A DNA stretch of 64,000 nt, from NCBI GenBank assembly GCA_016711045.1, contig JADJTT010000011.1:225679-289678 (forward strand), read 5' to 3'. Both the position numbers and the translations under genes were made by a program. Every line of letters begins with the position of its first letter. Position 1 is the stretch's first letter. This document shows, piece after piece, positions 47,333 to 57,087 of this stretch. This DNA comes from Saprospirales bacterium (GTDB taxonomy: Bacteria; Bacteroidota; Bacteroidia; Chitinophagales; Saprospiraceae). Below the pieces are notes generated by a model, which had not been told where the DNA came from, did no database searches, and worked only from the letters and a program-made list of their open reading frames with translations.

Positions 47333-48454
47333 TCATAGTTTCTTCTCTGTTCTTTTGGTGGGCTCAAGTTGCGATTCTTGCAGCACAAAACCTGGCCATC
47401 TACGCATATATTTGATAAATTTCTCGCTTAAACCTTCATTGAAGAGATATTGCGCGGAAACAGGTGTTTCTACTGGCTCAAAATTTGGGTTTTCGATTAC
47501 TTTGATTGGAAAATCATGATGAAGAATTCCCGATCGCCCAATTGTTACAAAGTCCACTCCCGAATTGAGCACGTTACTGACGTCTTTCCCCGTTCTAATC
47601 TTCCCCGCTACTGTCAGCAACACATTTTTAAAATCTAGAGATGTGAAATGTGCTAATAAGGATAGATCCTGATATTTATTGTCTTCCGGTTTTTTAAAAC
47701 AATCCCATAAAGAGAGGTCTAAAAAGTCGATTGAGCCACCATCGATTAACTGTTGGCAGATAAATTTAATCTCTTGAATATCCATCCCAAATTTTTCTGG
47801 AGACAACCTTACTCCAAGGAGGAAATCTTTACCACATTGCGCTCTAATTCCATCAACTATTTCAAATAGAAGTCGAGACCTGTTTAACAGTGAACCACCG
47901 TAATTATCCGTTCTTTTATTTGTTTCTAAACTTAAAAATTGAGTTAAAATATATCCGTGCGCACCATGAACTTCAACACCATTATAACCACATTTTTTAG
48001 CACGAATAGCTGCCGCAATAAAATCATCTCTTAATTGTCTAACTTCTTTTAACGTAAGGCCGCGCGCATTGGTTTCCTCATTATCAGAAGGGCAGACAGG
48101 TTGTTCATTTATTAATTCTGGAGGAGTACGCATGCCTGCATGGTGCAGTTGAATGACAGCTAAACTTCCCTGTTCTTTAATTTTGGTTGTTAATTTTATA
48201 TGCCCTTCATTTAAGTTGTCACTAAAAATACCTAGTTGACCAGAGAACCCCTTTCCAACTTCTTGAACATGTGAAGCACAGGTCATTACCAAACCAAATC
48301 CACCCTCTGCTCTCATAGTTAGCCACTTTAGTTCCTCATTAGAGAGTTGACCATTCTCATGGCTTTGTTGGTTAGTTAAAGGCGCCAACATGAACCTATT
48401 TTTCATTGTAACACCGCAGGAAAATTGTACAGCAGTACCTGGATTTTTATACAT
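47333..48454 (-). CDS. Old yellow enzyme-type NADH:flavin oxidoreductase
   Basis: Protein of 373 aa. Old yellow enzyme landmarks: MKNRFMLAPLTNQQSHENGQ near 17-36 (FMN-binding loop), QLHHAGMRTPPE near 102-113 with the active-site His pair region VEVHGAHGYILTQFLS near 163-178, DNYGGSLLNRSRLLFEIV, and the phosphate-binding VTIGRSGILHHDF near 310. No N-terminal signal is seen, so it is cytoplasmic. It should reduce activated C=C bonds with FMN and NAD(P)H; the natural substrate is unknown. It stands alone on the minus strand. Confidence 0.92.
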   Translation of the reverse strand: MYKNPGTAVQFSCGVTMKNRFMLAPLTNQQSHENGQLSNEELKWLTMRAEGGFGLVMTCASHVQEVGKGFSGQLGIFSDNLNEGHIKLTTKIKEQGSLAVIQLHHAGMRTPPELINEQPVCPSDNEETNARGLTLKEVRQLRDDFIAAAIRAKKCGYNGVEVHGAHGYILTQFLSLETNKRTDNYGGSLLNRSRLLFEIVDGIRAQCGKDFLLGVRLSPEKFGMDIQEIKFICQQLIDGGSIDFLDLSLWDCFKKPEDNKYQDLSLLAHFTSLDFKNVLLTVAGKIRTGKDVSNVLNSGVDFVTIGRSGILHHDFPIKVIENPNFEPVETPVSAQYLFNEGLSEKFIKYMRRWPGFVLQESQLEPTKRTEKKL

Positions 48455-48544
48455 TGATTATTTTTTTAAGCTGTCGCAGCGGCCTCTACGAGAGACGCCG
48501 CTCGAACATAAATCAAACATGCCGCCCTCCGGGGCTCTATCCCT

Positions 48545-49582
48545 CTACGAACTCCCTCCCCTTCTTACTATTTTTACAATCCGATTATATACGATTTCCG
48601 ATAAATTCCAGGTGTATCCGTCAAAATTGGTGGTATTCACAAATTGAATGACAACCGTGTCGATGTCTTTGTGGTATTTTGCGATGCTCTGATACCCTGG
48701 AATCAGCCCCGTATGTTTGTACACGTAGATGGAGGAGTAGATTTCCTGTTCGCCTCCCTCAAACAAGGTGCCGTCGTTTAATGCCCGCAGGAATATGCCC
48801 ACATCCTCGGCTGTAGCCAGCATGGAACCATAATCAGCAGTCTTTATATCGTCTTCTATGCCCACGTAATAGCCGCTCATCACCTCCTCCATATCCACGT
48901 CCCGAATCGAACCAAAGGTGTTTTTTAGTCCGAGCGGGATCAAAATTTCTTCCTTGATGTATTGGAATTTGCTATACCCTACTACCCTTTCTATGAGTTC
49001 GAAATCAACAAATAATTGGTGTTTGAATATTCGTAGTCTTCCCTGGTTCAAAGTCGGCCGGCAGATCAAGTACGCGTTCAAGCGCTTCTTTATTATTTTC
49101 TGGTGGATCTGTCCAAAAATCGGGGTGTCCGTTAAATTGGGAATGCCGCTTCGATGCTGCACCAGCATTCTCAAGGTGATTCTTTCTGCATTTTCAATTC
49201 TTCCCACAAGTTCCGGGAAGTAATCAGCGAGCGTTTTATCTAAAGACAAACGTTTATCACTGACCAATTTGGTGATCGCAACCGCATCATATAACTTGCC
49301 GATGCTGGCAATCTTGAATAATGAATGCGGATTGGCCGGTATTTTGTTTTCCCTGTCTTTCCAGCCCGCCGCGTAAAAAGCAGGTTCTTTTCCTCCCTGG
49401 TCTACATAGACAATCATTCCATCAAACCCAAGCCCAATTGCTTCATCTACCTGTGCTTGCACCGTATCGGGCAGTGGCGCGATCCACGCCCTTACCAAGA
49501 TCCATGGCACAAAAAACATGGAGATTATGGTCCCCAAAAGTAATGCTATTTGGAGTATTCGTTTTGATTGTTTTTTCGTCAT
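48545..49582 (-). CDS. Beta-lactamase-type serine hydrolase, internally frameshifted
   Basis: 345-aa frame with an N-terminal TM/signal (about 9-33) and the class C beta-lactamase/esterase motif S-x-x-K at Ser93-Lys96 (KIASIGKLYDA). The open frame hides three single-base losses that add up to one codon. Between GIPNLTDTPIF and ELIERVVGYS the conserved path runs through the other two frames, reading WTDPPENNKEALERVLDLP, DFEPGK and DYEYSNTNYLLIS. The essential Tyr-x-Asn motif (YSN) is therefore absent from the frame as assembled. Sites: T5 near 49113, near 49040 and near 49003. Substrate unknown. It follows the sulfatase gene by 27 bp. Confidence 0.85.
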   Translation of the reverse strand: MTKKQSKRILQIALLLGTIISMFFVPWILVRAWIAPLPDTVQAQVDEAIGLGFDGMIVYVDQGGKEPAFYAAGWKDRENKIPANPHSLFKIASIGKLYDAVAITKLVSDKRLSLDKTLADYFPELVGRIENAERITLRMLVQHRSGIPNLTDTPIFGQIHQKIIKKRLNAYLICRPTLNQGRLRIFKHQLFVDFELIERVVGYSKFQYIKEEILIPLGLKNTFGSIRDVDMEEVMSGYYVGIEDDIKTADYGSMLATAEDVGIFLRALNDGTLFEGGEQEIYSSIYVYKHTGLIPGYQSIAKYHKDIDTVVIQFVNTTNFDGYTWNLSEIVYNRIVKIVRRGGSS

Positions 49583-49609
49583 CCTATTTTCCGTGTAGCC
49601 AGTTTTTTT

Positions 49610-50892
49610 TCAATTCCGAATATTCAACAACTCCTCCTCTAATTCCGCTTTTGCACTTTCTTCCTCAGGTGTTAACCCCCTCCTATCAGGTTATTTTGTT
49701 CGTAAGGGTCATTCACCAGATCGTACAGTTCTTTATTTCCAGTGGCATGCACAATGAGCTTGTAAGCTCCATTGCCGATAGTCCATAGATCATCGGTACC
49801 GTCGTTCATTTCCGAATACTGAAATGCCCGGTGTGAAGCGCCGCTGCTCAAAAGTGCCTTAAAACTTTGGCTGTCGTGGATCTCAGAAATGTTGACCCCA
49901 GCCAGTTCAGCTATCGTACTGAAAAGGTCTGTACTGCACACCAGGCTGTTATCGGCCCCCGTTCTGCTTACCCCTTTTCCCGAAATGAACATGGGTACGT
50001 TTATGCCCCCTTGGTAAAGCGTACCTTTTACCGTACTGCTGGAATAGGGCGATTGTGCCACTTGATTCGGCGTGCCATTATCCCCTAAAAATATTATCAC
50101 GGTATTGTCGAGTTCAGCCTCGGGAATGGCGGACAAAAGTCGGCCTATCTGATAATCCATGGCTTCTATGGCCGCCATATAATAAGGCATCGGGTCTAAT
50201 CCGTCCATATAGTCGGGTAGATTGCCTTGAGCGTGCATCTCCGCTGGAGGGACATGAAATGGGGTGTGCGGCGCATTGTAGGCCAGCCAGAGGAACCACG
50301 GTTTGGATTGGCTATTGACCCAATCGATGGAGAGATCCGTAAATACCTTGGTGCAATATTCCGTTTGAAGACTCCCCACCCCATCTTCGGTCAATTGCCA
50401 TTGATAGTAGCTTTGTACAGCGCCTCGTATCAAGCCGGCATAATGATCAATTCCGAATGACTCCGGGTTAATCGTTGGATTCTCCCCGGATAAGTGCCAC
50501 TTGCCAATTACCGCGGTGGCGTATTTATTATTTGTCTCTTCATTAATGAATTTCTGCAGCGTTTTTTCCGATGGACTTAATTCATCACCTGCCCATTTCA
50601 CCCCTGTGCGATAACCATATTTGCCTGTAATAATGGAAGCTCTCGTAGGTGAACAGGTCGGGGTTACCCAAAGGTTGTTAAAGACCAACCCTTCATCTTT
50701 GATCTTGTCTATATTGGGGGTGTTGGGCTTAATGCTACCTTCGGAAAACCCTTGCGTAGCATCCTTTCCCATATCGTCTGCAATAATTAGGAGGATATTT
50801 GGCGTGTCGGAAATGCTTCCATCTACCTGGTCCTCTTTTTTATTACAAGCAACAAGTAACGCCATAAAAATCAATAGTGAAAAATATTTCAT
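49610..50892 (-). CDS. Sulfatase (arylsulfatase-type) lipoprotein, 3' frameshift
   Basis: Lipoprotein signal ending ALLVAC (Cys16). Sulfatase landmarks: metal-binding NILLIIADDMG (Asp39, Asp40), the C-x-P-x-R signature CSPTRASIITG with Cys80, which needs conversion to formylglycine, GKWHLSG, and IIFLGDNGTP. The open frame ends at 49672 with GGG. Adding one base to the G run there extends it through LTPEEESAKAELEEELLNIR to a stop at 49610. Formylglycine maturation would need an FGE or anSME enzyme, not seen in this window. Substrate could be a sulfated glycan; it is not part of the glucan locus. Confidence 0.9.
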
Positions 50893-50934
50893 GTGGTGGT
50901 TGGTATTGAAATTTTTCGGTTTTCGGTTTTAGTC

Positions 50935-51624
50935 CTAATAGAGGAAAGGAATTAACATTTTAGTCTTTTTTGCATATTCTTCATAATCTTTGCCATATTT
51001 TTCTTTCAAATATTCATCCAGTTTAGGGGCATTGTAAAAGGCGAAAAAAGCAAATAATAAAATAGGAATTGTTGCCGACCATAAATTTTTCGTCATTAGC
51101 GCATAAGCGGTGACCCAAAGAATGTCTCCAAAATAATTTATATGCCGGGAATATTTGAAAAATCCTTGTGTATAAATTTTTCCTTTGTTTTCAGGTTTCT
51201 TTTTCCATTGATGACGTAAAATCTCTCCGCCGCTATTAAGCACACACCCCAAAACAAAGATAGCAATCGCAAAATAATCAAGTCCATCAATTGGCTGAGA
51301 ATTGGGTAATACAAACAATGGAAAGCCGACGAAATAAAGAGAAAATGCAAATGGAACACTCACGCTTTCTTCCCAGGGAATTTTTCTCTTTAAAATAAAT
51401 ATCATCGTATAAGTCAGTCGAATGAAAATAATAAGGTGGAATGCGAAGATTATTATCCTTCTGTCAAAATTTCCAACTGAATTGTGAATGCTTAAATGAT
51501 TCTCAACCCAGGCACCGCCACTTTGAAATAAAATCCAATAAGATAACCATAGTAGAATGATCTCAAAAAATTGGATGACTATTTTCTGTGGAATACTTTT
51601 GCTAGTTTGTCCGTATAAGTCCAT
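50935..51624 (-). CDS. Isoprenylcysteine methyltransferase/DUF1295-like membrane protein
   Basis: Protein of 229 aa with about six TM helices. The C-terminal half carries the signature of the ICMT/steroid 5-alpha-reductase-like superfamily: GKIYTQGFFKYSRHINYFGD, then YNAPKLDEYLKEKYGKDYEEYAKKT. Family members methylate or reduce lipid-linked substrates at the membrane; which applies here is not visible. It ends 43 bp upstream of the sulfatase start on the same strand and could be cotranscribed with it. Confidence 0.8.
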   Translation of the reverse strand: MDLYGQTSKSIPQKIVIQFFEIILLWLSYWILFQSGGAWVENHLSIHNSVGNFDRRIIIFAFHLIIFIRLTYTMIFILKRKIPWEESVSVPFAFSLYFVGFPLFVLPNSQPIDGLDYFAIAIFVLGCVLNSGGEILRHQWKKKPENKGKIYTQGFFKYSRHINYFGDILWVTAYALMTKNLWSATIPILLFAFFAFYNAPKLDEYLKEKYGKDYEEYAKKTKMLIPFLY

Positions 51625-51796
51625 TTTATAGTATTTTTTTTGCGTATTAGCGTTTTATCATTTTCCTTATTTGAGAGAAAGAGGCCCATTTCGCTGAATC
51701 TGCTAATATTCTTGGCTTGGCGCTTTGTGCCGATCCAAGTATACTAGATTTTTTACGTTTTGTCCTCTACTTTGTAATTTTTGTTTACTAAAAATG

Positions 51797-51831
51797 AAGT
51801 GGTCTGCCAGCGGGTGGCTGGCAGACCACTT
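51797..51831. terminator. Terminator of the histidine kinase gene
   Basis: Perfect 14-bp arms (51797-51810, 51818-51831) with a 7-nt loop, about 10 bp past the corrected kinase stop; the minus strand then has a T-run. Confidence 0.8.
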
Positions 51832-51841
51832 GCGAGTAACC

Positions 51842-53178
51842 TTACAAATTCACCCTAAAACAACTCCCCCCACTCCCAACCACCGCCGTCGCATATATAT
51901 TCCCCTTGTGCAAATGCACGATCTGCCGGCTCAGGCTCAAGCCCGATACCGCTGCCTTCTTTTTAGTCGTAAAAAGGGTATGAACACCTGGGAAAGCAGA
52001 TCTTCGGGGATGCCGGGACCGTTGTCGGCGATGGAGATCTCGACCAGGCCGGAGGGGTCTTTGGCGACGGAAAGGGTTAACACAGGGCCGGGTGTATCGA
52101 CGATAGCCTCCAGGGCGTTTTTGATCAGGTTGATAAAGACCTGCTCTATGAGGCTGGGATCGAGGAGGACCTCCAGTGGCTTGGCAGGGAACTGTTTGAC
52201 CACCGCTACCCCACCCTCCTGGATCTGGTGGGAAAACAACACCAATACCCGCTCCAGGAGCTGCACGGGGTCAGTCTCTTCAAATTTGGGGATGGGAATG
52301 CGGGTCAGCTGCCGGTAGGTTTCGGTGAAATGCAACAAACCAAGACTCCGGCGATGGATGGCCTGGATGGATTGCCGGATGTCGTCCAGGGCCTCCGGTT
52401 CGCTGAGAGCGGAGGACTGCACCCGGTCATTGGCCATTTCGGCTAGCGAGACGACCGGGGTGATCGAATTGAGGATCTCATGGGTGAGGATGCGGATGAG
52501 CTTTTGCCACGACTCCACTTCCTGATGCTCCAACTCCGCATGGATGTTTTGCATGGCGTACAAATGCAGGGGTTCGCCCTGGGCCTTCAGGATGGTTTTC
52601 CGAACAGATAACTGCAGGATCCGGTTGTTGGCAATCAGCTTGGCGAGCTTTTTTTCTCCGGGGGCAATTTCGCGGAGGGCCTCGTGCAGGGCGGGACTGT
52701 ATTTTTTCACCGACTCCAGGCTGGGAAAATACGATTTGTGCAGGGTCTGCTGCAGGCCTTTGTTCATCAAAATGGTCCTCCCGTCTTCTCCGAAAACGAT
52801 CAGGCCGGTGTCTACGTTTTCGACTATTGCATGCAGAAAATGGTATTGCGCTTCTTTTTCCTGCCGGATGCTCCTGAATTTTCCGGTAATCAGGTTGAAA
52901 GCGGAAGAGAGCTCGTATTGGGAGGACTCGCCGGAAGTATTCGAATAGTGCGCTTCGAAATCGTCGTATTTGATGTTGAGTAAAAAACTCGCCAGCTTTT
53001 TATTGGTGGCGTTGATTAGCCTGAACAGACCCACCAGCAGTATGCCCACCGCGACTACTGAAACGACAGCCGTGGGCACGTTTGCGTGTTCCTGCCACAG
53101 GAATACGCCGGTAAAGACCACCCCAATAATAGCGGTCAAATAAACCAGGATGCGGATCTTAAATTTTGAAAGTATCAT
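51842..53178 (-). CDS. NtrY-like sensor histidine kinase, 3' frameshifts
   Basis: Two TM helices (about 10-28 and 35-52), a PAS-like region (115-210), the H-box LTHEILNSITPVVSLAE (His233), N-box LIKNALEAI (about 348) and G1 box DNGPGIPED (about 383). The frame as assembled stops at 51937. One base added to the T5 run near 51972 extends it to VGSGGSCFRVNL with a stop at 51842-51844. The G2 box GSGIGL is readable only in a third frame over about 20 bp, so three indels cluster here. The partner NtrC-type regulator gene ends 3 bp upstream. The kinase should phosphorylate that regulator in response to an unknown envelope signal. Confidence 0.88.
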
Positions 53179-53181
53179 TTT

Positions 53182-54573
53182 TTAATCAGGCTGTTCGAGT
53201 CGTTCTTTATGGTGTTTTTCTAACCTCCGGTACAATGCGGCACGAGTGAGTCCCAGTGCTTGTGCAGCCCGGGAAATGTTGCCGTGGGTCTTTTCCAGGG
53301 CTTCCTGGATGAGCTTTTTCTCATTGTCGTGGAGGTTGAGGGTCTTGGGGGCACTGCCGATAGACAACAGTATGTCGGAGAGGTGGAAGTCGGCGGGCTG
53401 AAGGGTGTCTCCCTCGGAAAGAATGACCGCCCGCTCTACCATGTGCTGGAGTTCGCGCACGTTGCCGGGCCAGGCGTAATCGCGCAGCCGGTCGTAGGTT
53501 TCGGGAGCTATTTCCAGGGTTTCTTTTTGGTATTTTCGGGCATATTTTCGAAGAAAATGGGTGGCGAGGATGTCAATGTCCTCCCCGCGGTCGCGCAAGG
53601 GAGGCACGTGTATTTCCACGGTATTGATTCGGTAGAGCAGGTCTTCACGAAATTGCTCCTCCGCGACCATCTCTTTGAGCGACTGGTTGGTGGCGCAGAT
53701 CACCCGGGCGTCCACTTTGACCTGCCGGTCCCCACCCACGGGCATGATGGTGAGGGTTTGGAGGGCGTTCAAGAGTTTGGGCTGCATGGACAGGGAGATG
53801 TTGCCAACCTCGTCGAGGAAAAGCGTGCCTCCCTGAGCCAACTGGAAGCGCCCCACCCGGTCTTCGACCGCTCCAGTGAAAGCGCCTCTTCGATGCCCGA
53901 ACAGTTCACTTTCGCACAGCGATTCGGGTATCGCGCCCATATCGACAGGGATAAACACCGATGCCGTCCGGTGCGATGCCCGGTGAATGGCCCTGGCGAT
54001 CACCTCTTTTCCCACTCCGTTTTCGCCCAGGATGAGTACAGTGGCGTCGGTGCCGGCTACTTTTTCCACCGTTTTCATTACCGCGCGCATGCCGGCCGAC
54101 TGGCCGATCACCTCGCTGAAAGGCTGGTCCAGCACCTCGCTCATCGCCGATTGCCGCGACCGGGCCTCAGTGAGTTGGGTTTGGGTCTGGGAAAGAGAAA
54201 ACACCGAGTGGATCGTGGCCAGGAGTTTTTCATTCCGCCACGGTTTCTCCACAAAATCGGCCGCCCCAGCCTTGATCGCCTCTACCGCCCGCGACACATC
54301 GCTATACGCCGTGACCATGATCACCTGCACATCCGGGCTCAGTTCCTTGACCTTCCGAAGCCAGGAAAGCCCCTCCTTTCCATCTGACAATCCCTTGCTG
54401 AAGTTCATATCGAGCAACAGGACTTCCGGTTCGTACTGCCGCAATAACCGGGGCAGGTGAAAGGGATTGGTTTCGGTAAAGACCGACTTGTAGTGCTGCC
54501 GCAGCAACATGCTCAACGTCAGGTTGATGTCTTCATCGTCATCTACGATCAGGATGGTGCCTTGCTTTTTCAT
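53182..54573 (-). CDS. Sigma-54-dependent response regulator (NtrC family)
   Basis: Protein of 463 aa from the ATG at 54573; the longer frame runs into a palindromic repeat and is rejected. Receiver domain with Asp55 as phosphoacceptor (VLLLDMNF) and Lys110; AAA+ domain with Walker A GENGVGKE (183-190), the sigma-54-contacting GAFTGA loop (230-235) and Walker B LFLDE (251-255); C-terminal Fis-type HTH (NISRAAQALGLTRAALYRRL). It activates sigma-54 promoters after phosphorylation by the adjacent kinase. The nearest candidate is the divergent exporter operon at 55.0 kb. Confidence 0.95.
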   Translation of the reverse strand: MKKQGTILIVDDDEDINLTLSMLLRQHYKSVFTETNPFHLPRLLRQYEPEVLLLDMNFSKGLSDGKEGLSWLRKVKELSPDVQVIMVTAYSDVSRAVEAIKAGAADFVEKPWRNEKLLATIHSVFSLSQTQTQLTEARSRQSAMSEVLDQPFSEVIGQSAGMRAVMKTVEKVAGTDATVLILGENGVGKEVIARAIHRASHRTASVFIPVDMGAIPESLCESELFGHRRGAFTGAVEDRVGRFQLAQGGTLFLDEVGNISLSMQPKLLNALQTLTIMPVGGDRQVKVDARVICATNQSLKEMVAEEQFREDLLYRINTVEIHVPPLRDRGEDIDILATHFLRKYARKYQKETLEIAPETYDRLRDYAWPGNVRELQHMVERAVILSEGDTLQPADFHLSDILLSIGSAPKTLNLHDNEKKLIQEALEKTHGNISRAAQALGLTRAALYRRLEKHHKERLEQPD

Positions 54574-54649
54574 AGAAAAATATTCTTGTTTGAGCCGCTG
54601 TGGAGACCAAAATGTATTGAAAAAAAGCTTCTTCTTTTTGCTTCGGCAC

Positions 54650-54776
54650 GACTTTTGTCCCCCGCTGGCGGGGGTTAGGGGGTGGACATGCTCCATCCAA
54701 TACGTTGATCTCCTTATCTTTAGGGGGGAATGACAGTTTTTTCCACCCCCAACCCCCGCCAGCGGGGGACAAGATC
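54650..54776. repeat. Dispersed palindromic repeat, copy at 54.7 kb
   Basis: Core CCCCCGCTGGCGGGGG at about 54660, spacer with CATGCTCCATCCAATACG, inverted core at about 54757. It sits 80 bp upstream of the NtrC-type gene start, in the region between the two divergent operons. Confidence 0.87.
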
Positions 54777-54857
54777 AGGCAAAAAACAGGGCTGATTTTG
54801 TTTCCTGCACATTCCCACTTGTAAGAGAAGATGCAGCCCCCTAAACTTACCCATTTA

Positions 54858-54873
54858 TGTCCGATAACGGACA
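54858..54873. promoter_or_regulatory. Upstream palindrome 1 of the exporter operon (enhancer candidate)
   Basis: TGTCCGATAACGGACA is a perfect TGTCCG-N4-CGGACA palindrome about 130 bp before the sigma-54-like promoter, at a distance normal for an NtrC-type enhancer. Confidence 0.65.
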
Positions 54874-54923
54874 CTCCATCCACCCTAAGGTTGCAACCCA
54901 CTGCGCACAAAAACGGGCACTTG

Positions 54924-54939
54924 TGTGCGAAATCGAACA
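54924..54939. promoter_or_regulatory. Upstream palindrome 2 of the exporter operon (enhancer candidate)
   Basis: TGTGCGAAATCGAACA keeps the half-site plan and 4-bp spacer of palindrome 1 with two changes. Its centre is 66 bp from that of palindrome 1, about six helical turns, so both would face the same side of the DNA. Confidence 0.6.
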
Positions 54940-54992
54940 CTTTTTTTATTCTAAAATAATCTAATTGTCTATTTTACAGCAACTTGTGATTT

Positions 54993-55007
54993 TGGCACAA
55001 GCCTTGA
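54993..55007 (+). promoter_or_regulatory. Sigma-54 promoter before the exporter operon
   Basis: TGGCAC-N5-TTGA matches the -24/-12 consensus TGGCAC-N5-TTGC at nine of ten positions. Transcription would start near 55018, leaving a short leader before the ATG at 55035. Confidence 0.75.
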
Positions 55008-55034
55008 AACGTTTACCACAGGAAAGAAAAAACT

Positions 55035-56285
55035 ATGGACAGAAAGATTGAAAAGAAAAAGTGGGGTTGGCAACGGATGACGATCGGCGTGATCGTGATC
55101 GTCCTGATCGCGTATCTGGGCCAACGGATCATGCAAGACGCCGGGGCCTCGCGCCTCAATGTCGAAACCGACCGGTTGCTGATGGATACGGTGCACCGGG
55201 GCGTGTTTCAGGAGTTTATCCCGGTGACGGGAGTCGTGCTGCCCATCCGAAGCGTGGTGATCGCCGCGAGTGAGGGCGGGAAAGTGGAGGAGAAATTCGT
55301 GGAAGACGGCGCTATGTTGAAGGGCGGACAGCCCATTTTGCGCCTGAGCAACCCCGACCTGCAACTCAACTACCTCAATCAGGAAGCCACCATCGTCAAC
55401 CAGATCAACCAGATCCAGAATATGGCGCTCCTGCGCGACCAGCAGAGCCTCAACCTGCGGGAGACCATGCTCGATGTCGAGTACCGGATCGAGCTGCTGG
55501 GCAACCGCCTCGCACGCAACCGACTCCTGATGGACGGCGGGGCCATCTCCAAAGTGGAGCTGGAAGAGTTGGAAGCCGAACACAATAGCCTCCTTCGCCG
55601 GAAGGTCCTTTTGGCGAAGACCATCCACAAAGACAGCCTCTCTACGGTGATCCAGGAACAGCAGATGGAAAATTCGCTCGACCTGATGCGTCGAAACCTG
55701 GATATCGCCCGGCAAAGTCTCGACAACCTGGTGGTGAAAGCGCCTATCGACGGCCAGCTTTCCGGCCTCAATTCGGAACTGGGCGAATCGATCAGCCGCG
55801 GCATCCAGATCGCCCAGATCGACGACCTGCGCAACTACAAGATCCGGGTGCGCATCGATGAATTTTACATCTCCCGCATCTTTCCCGATCAGGAAGGGAC
55901 CTTCCTCTATGCGGGCAAGGATTATCGCCTCCAGATCAAGAAGATCTATCCGCAAGTCGCCAACGGCGCCTTCGAAGCGGATATGGCCTTCGTGAGCGAA
56001 TTTCCGACCTCGATCAAACGCGGCCAAACCCTTTCAGTAAAACTCGAACTGAGCGCCGAAGAAGAAGCAACCCTCCTGGCCCGGGGCGGTTTTTACCAAA
56101 AGACCGGCGGCAATTGGGTCTACATCATCGACCCCGCCACCGGCAATGGCGTCAAGAAGGAGATCCGCCTGGGCAGGCAAAACCCCAATTTTTACGAAGT
56201 GTTGGAGGGGTTGAAGGAGGGAGAAGTAGTCGTCACCTCCAGCTATGATACGTTTGGCGATAAAGATGAATTGATTTTGAAATAA
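55035..56285 (+). CDS. HlyD/MacA-type periplasmic adaptor protein
   Basis: Protein of 416 aa. One N-terminal TM (about 16-33), then a lipoyl-like half (GVVLPIRSVVIAASEGGKVEEKFVEDGAML), a long coiled coil (about 115-235, LNQEATIVNQINQIQNM to MRRNLDIARQSLDNL), the second lipoyl half (VVKAPIDGQLSGLNSELGE), and beta-barrel/membrane-proximal domains. This is the RND/ABC efflux adaptor plan. It begins the rightward operon with the ABC ATPase and permease and probably carries cargo or structural coupling toward the outer membrane. No outer-membrane TolC partner is in the window. Confidence 0.92.
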   Translation: MDRKIEKKKWGWQRMTIGVIVIVLIAYLGQRIMQDAGASRLNVETDRLLMDTVHRGVFQEFIPVTGVVLPIRSVVIAASEGGKVEEKFVEDGAMLKGGQPILRLSNPDLQLNYLNQEATIVNQINQIQNMALLRDQQSLNLRETMLDVEYRIELLGNRLARNRLLMDGGAISKVELEELEAEHNSLLRRKVLLAKTIHKDSLSTVIQEQQMENSLDLMRRNLDIARQSLDNLVVKAPIDGQLSGLNSELGESISRGIQIAQIDDLRNYKIRVRIDEFYISRIFPDQEGTFLYAGKDYRLQIKKIYPQVANGAFEADMAFVSEFPTSIKRGQTLSVKLELSAEEEATLLARGGFYQKTGGNWVYIIDPATGNGVKKEIRLGRQNPNFYEVLEGLKEGEVVVTSSYDTFGDKDELILK

Positions 56286-56352
56286 CCGTATACCCCCGTA
56301 GGGTGAAAAAATCTTTTCACCTCATAAAACCAATAATAAATACCACATCCAT

Positions 56353-57042
56353 ATGATTATTCGGACAAACAAATTAATGAAGATCTACCGCACAGATGAG
56401 GTAGAGACCACCGCCCTCAACGAAGTAGATCTGGAGATCAAGGAAGGGGAATTCGTGGCGGTGATGGGGCCTTCGGGTTGCGGCAAATCCACCCTGCTCA
56501 ACGTACTCGGCATGATCGACAATCCGACGGGAGGGGACTATTTTTTCAATGGAGAGGAGATCGGGCAGCTGCCGGAACGGAAGCGGTCGAATATCCGGAA
56601 GCACAACCTGGGCTTCGTATTCCAGAGCTTCAACCTGATCGATGAGCTGACGGTGTTTGAGAACATCGAACTGCCCCTGCTCTACACCCAGGTGCCGGCC
56701 GCCCAGCGCAAGGTACGGGTGGAGGAACTGCTCGAAGGCATGAACATCATGCACCGCCGCAACCACTTCCCCCAGCAATTATCGGGGGGACAACAGCAGC
56801 GGGTGGCCGTGGCACGGGCCGTGGTCAACAAACCCAAGCTCATCCTCGCCGATGAACCTACCGGCAACCTGGATAGCGCCAACGGAGATGAGGTGATGAA
56901 GACCCTTTCCGACCTCAATGCCGAAGGCACCACCATCCTGATGGTGACCCACTCACAATATTGCGCCGAATTCGGCAACCGAATCATCCGCATGCTCGAC
57001 GGGCAGGTGGTGACGGAGAATGTGGTCAGGCAGTACCTGTAA
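56353..57042 (+). CDS. ABC transporter ATPase (MacB/LolD type)
   Basis: Protein of 229 aa with Walker A GPSGCGKST (39-47), Q-loop QSFNLID, signature LSGGQQQ (143-149), Walker B LILADEP with catalytic Glu168 and an H-loop in MVTHSQ. The sequence, with the KHNLGFVFQSFNLIDELTV segment, is typical of the MacB/LolD/FtsE group that drives mechanotransmission-type permeases. It lies 67 bp after the adaptor gene and 45 bp before the permease, so it is the energy subunit of this system. Confidence 0.95.
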   Translation: MIIRTNKLMKIYRTDEVETTALNEVDLEIKEGEFVAVMGPSGCGKSTLLNVLGMIDNPTGGDYFFNGEEIGQLPERKRSNIRKHNLGFVFQSFNLIDELTVFENIELPLLYTQVPAAQRKVRVEELLEGMNIMHRRNHFPQQLSGGQQQRVAVARAVVNKPKLILADEPTGNLDSANGDEVMKTLSDLNAEGTTILMVTHSQYCAEFGNRIIRMLDGQVVTENVVRQYL

Positions 57043-57087
57043 AGTCCTTAAAGAGCGAATAAATTCACCCCAAAAAAGAACAATCGC

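Noticed and set aside
53260..54387. Plus-strand 375-aa frame opposite the NtrC-type regulator
   Set aside because: High-GC antisense frame; the opposite strand carries all NtrC motifs.
54969..56027. Minus-strand 352-aa frame opposite the HlyD gene
   Set aside because: Antisense shadow made of His/Asp/Val-rich low-information sequence; it would also cover the sigma-54 promoter.
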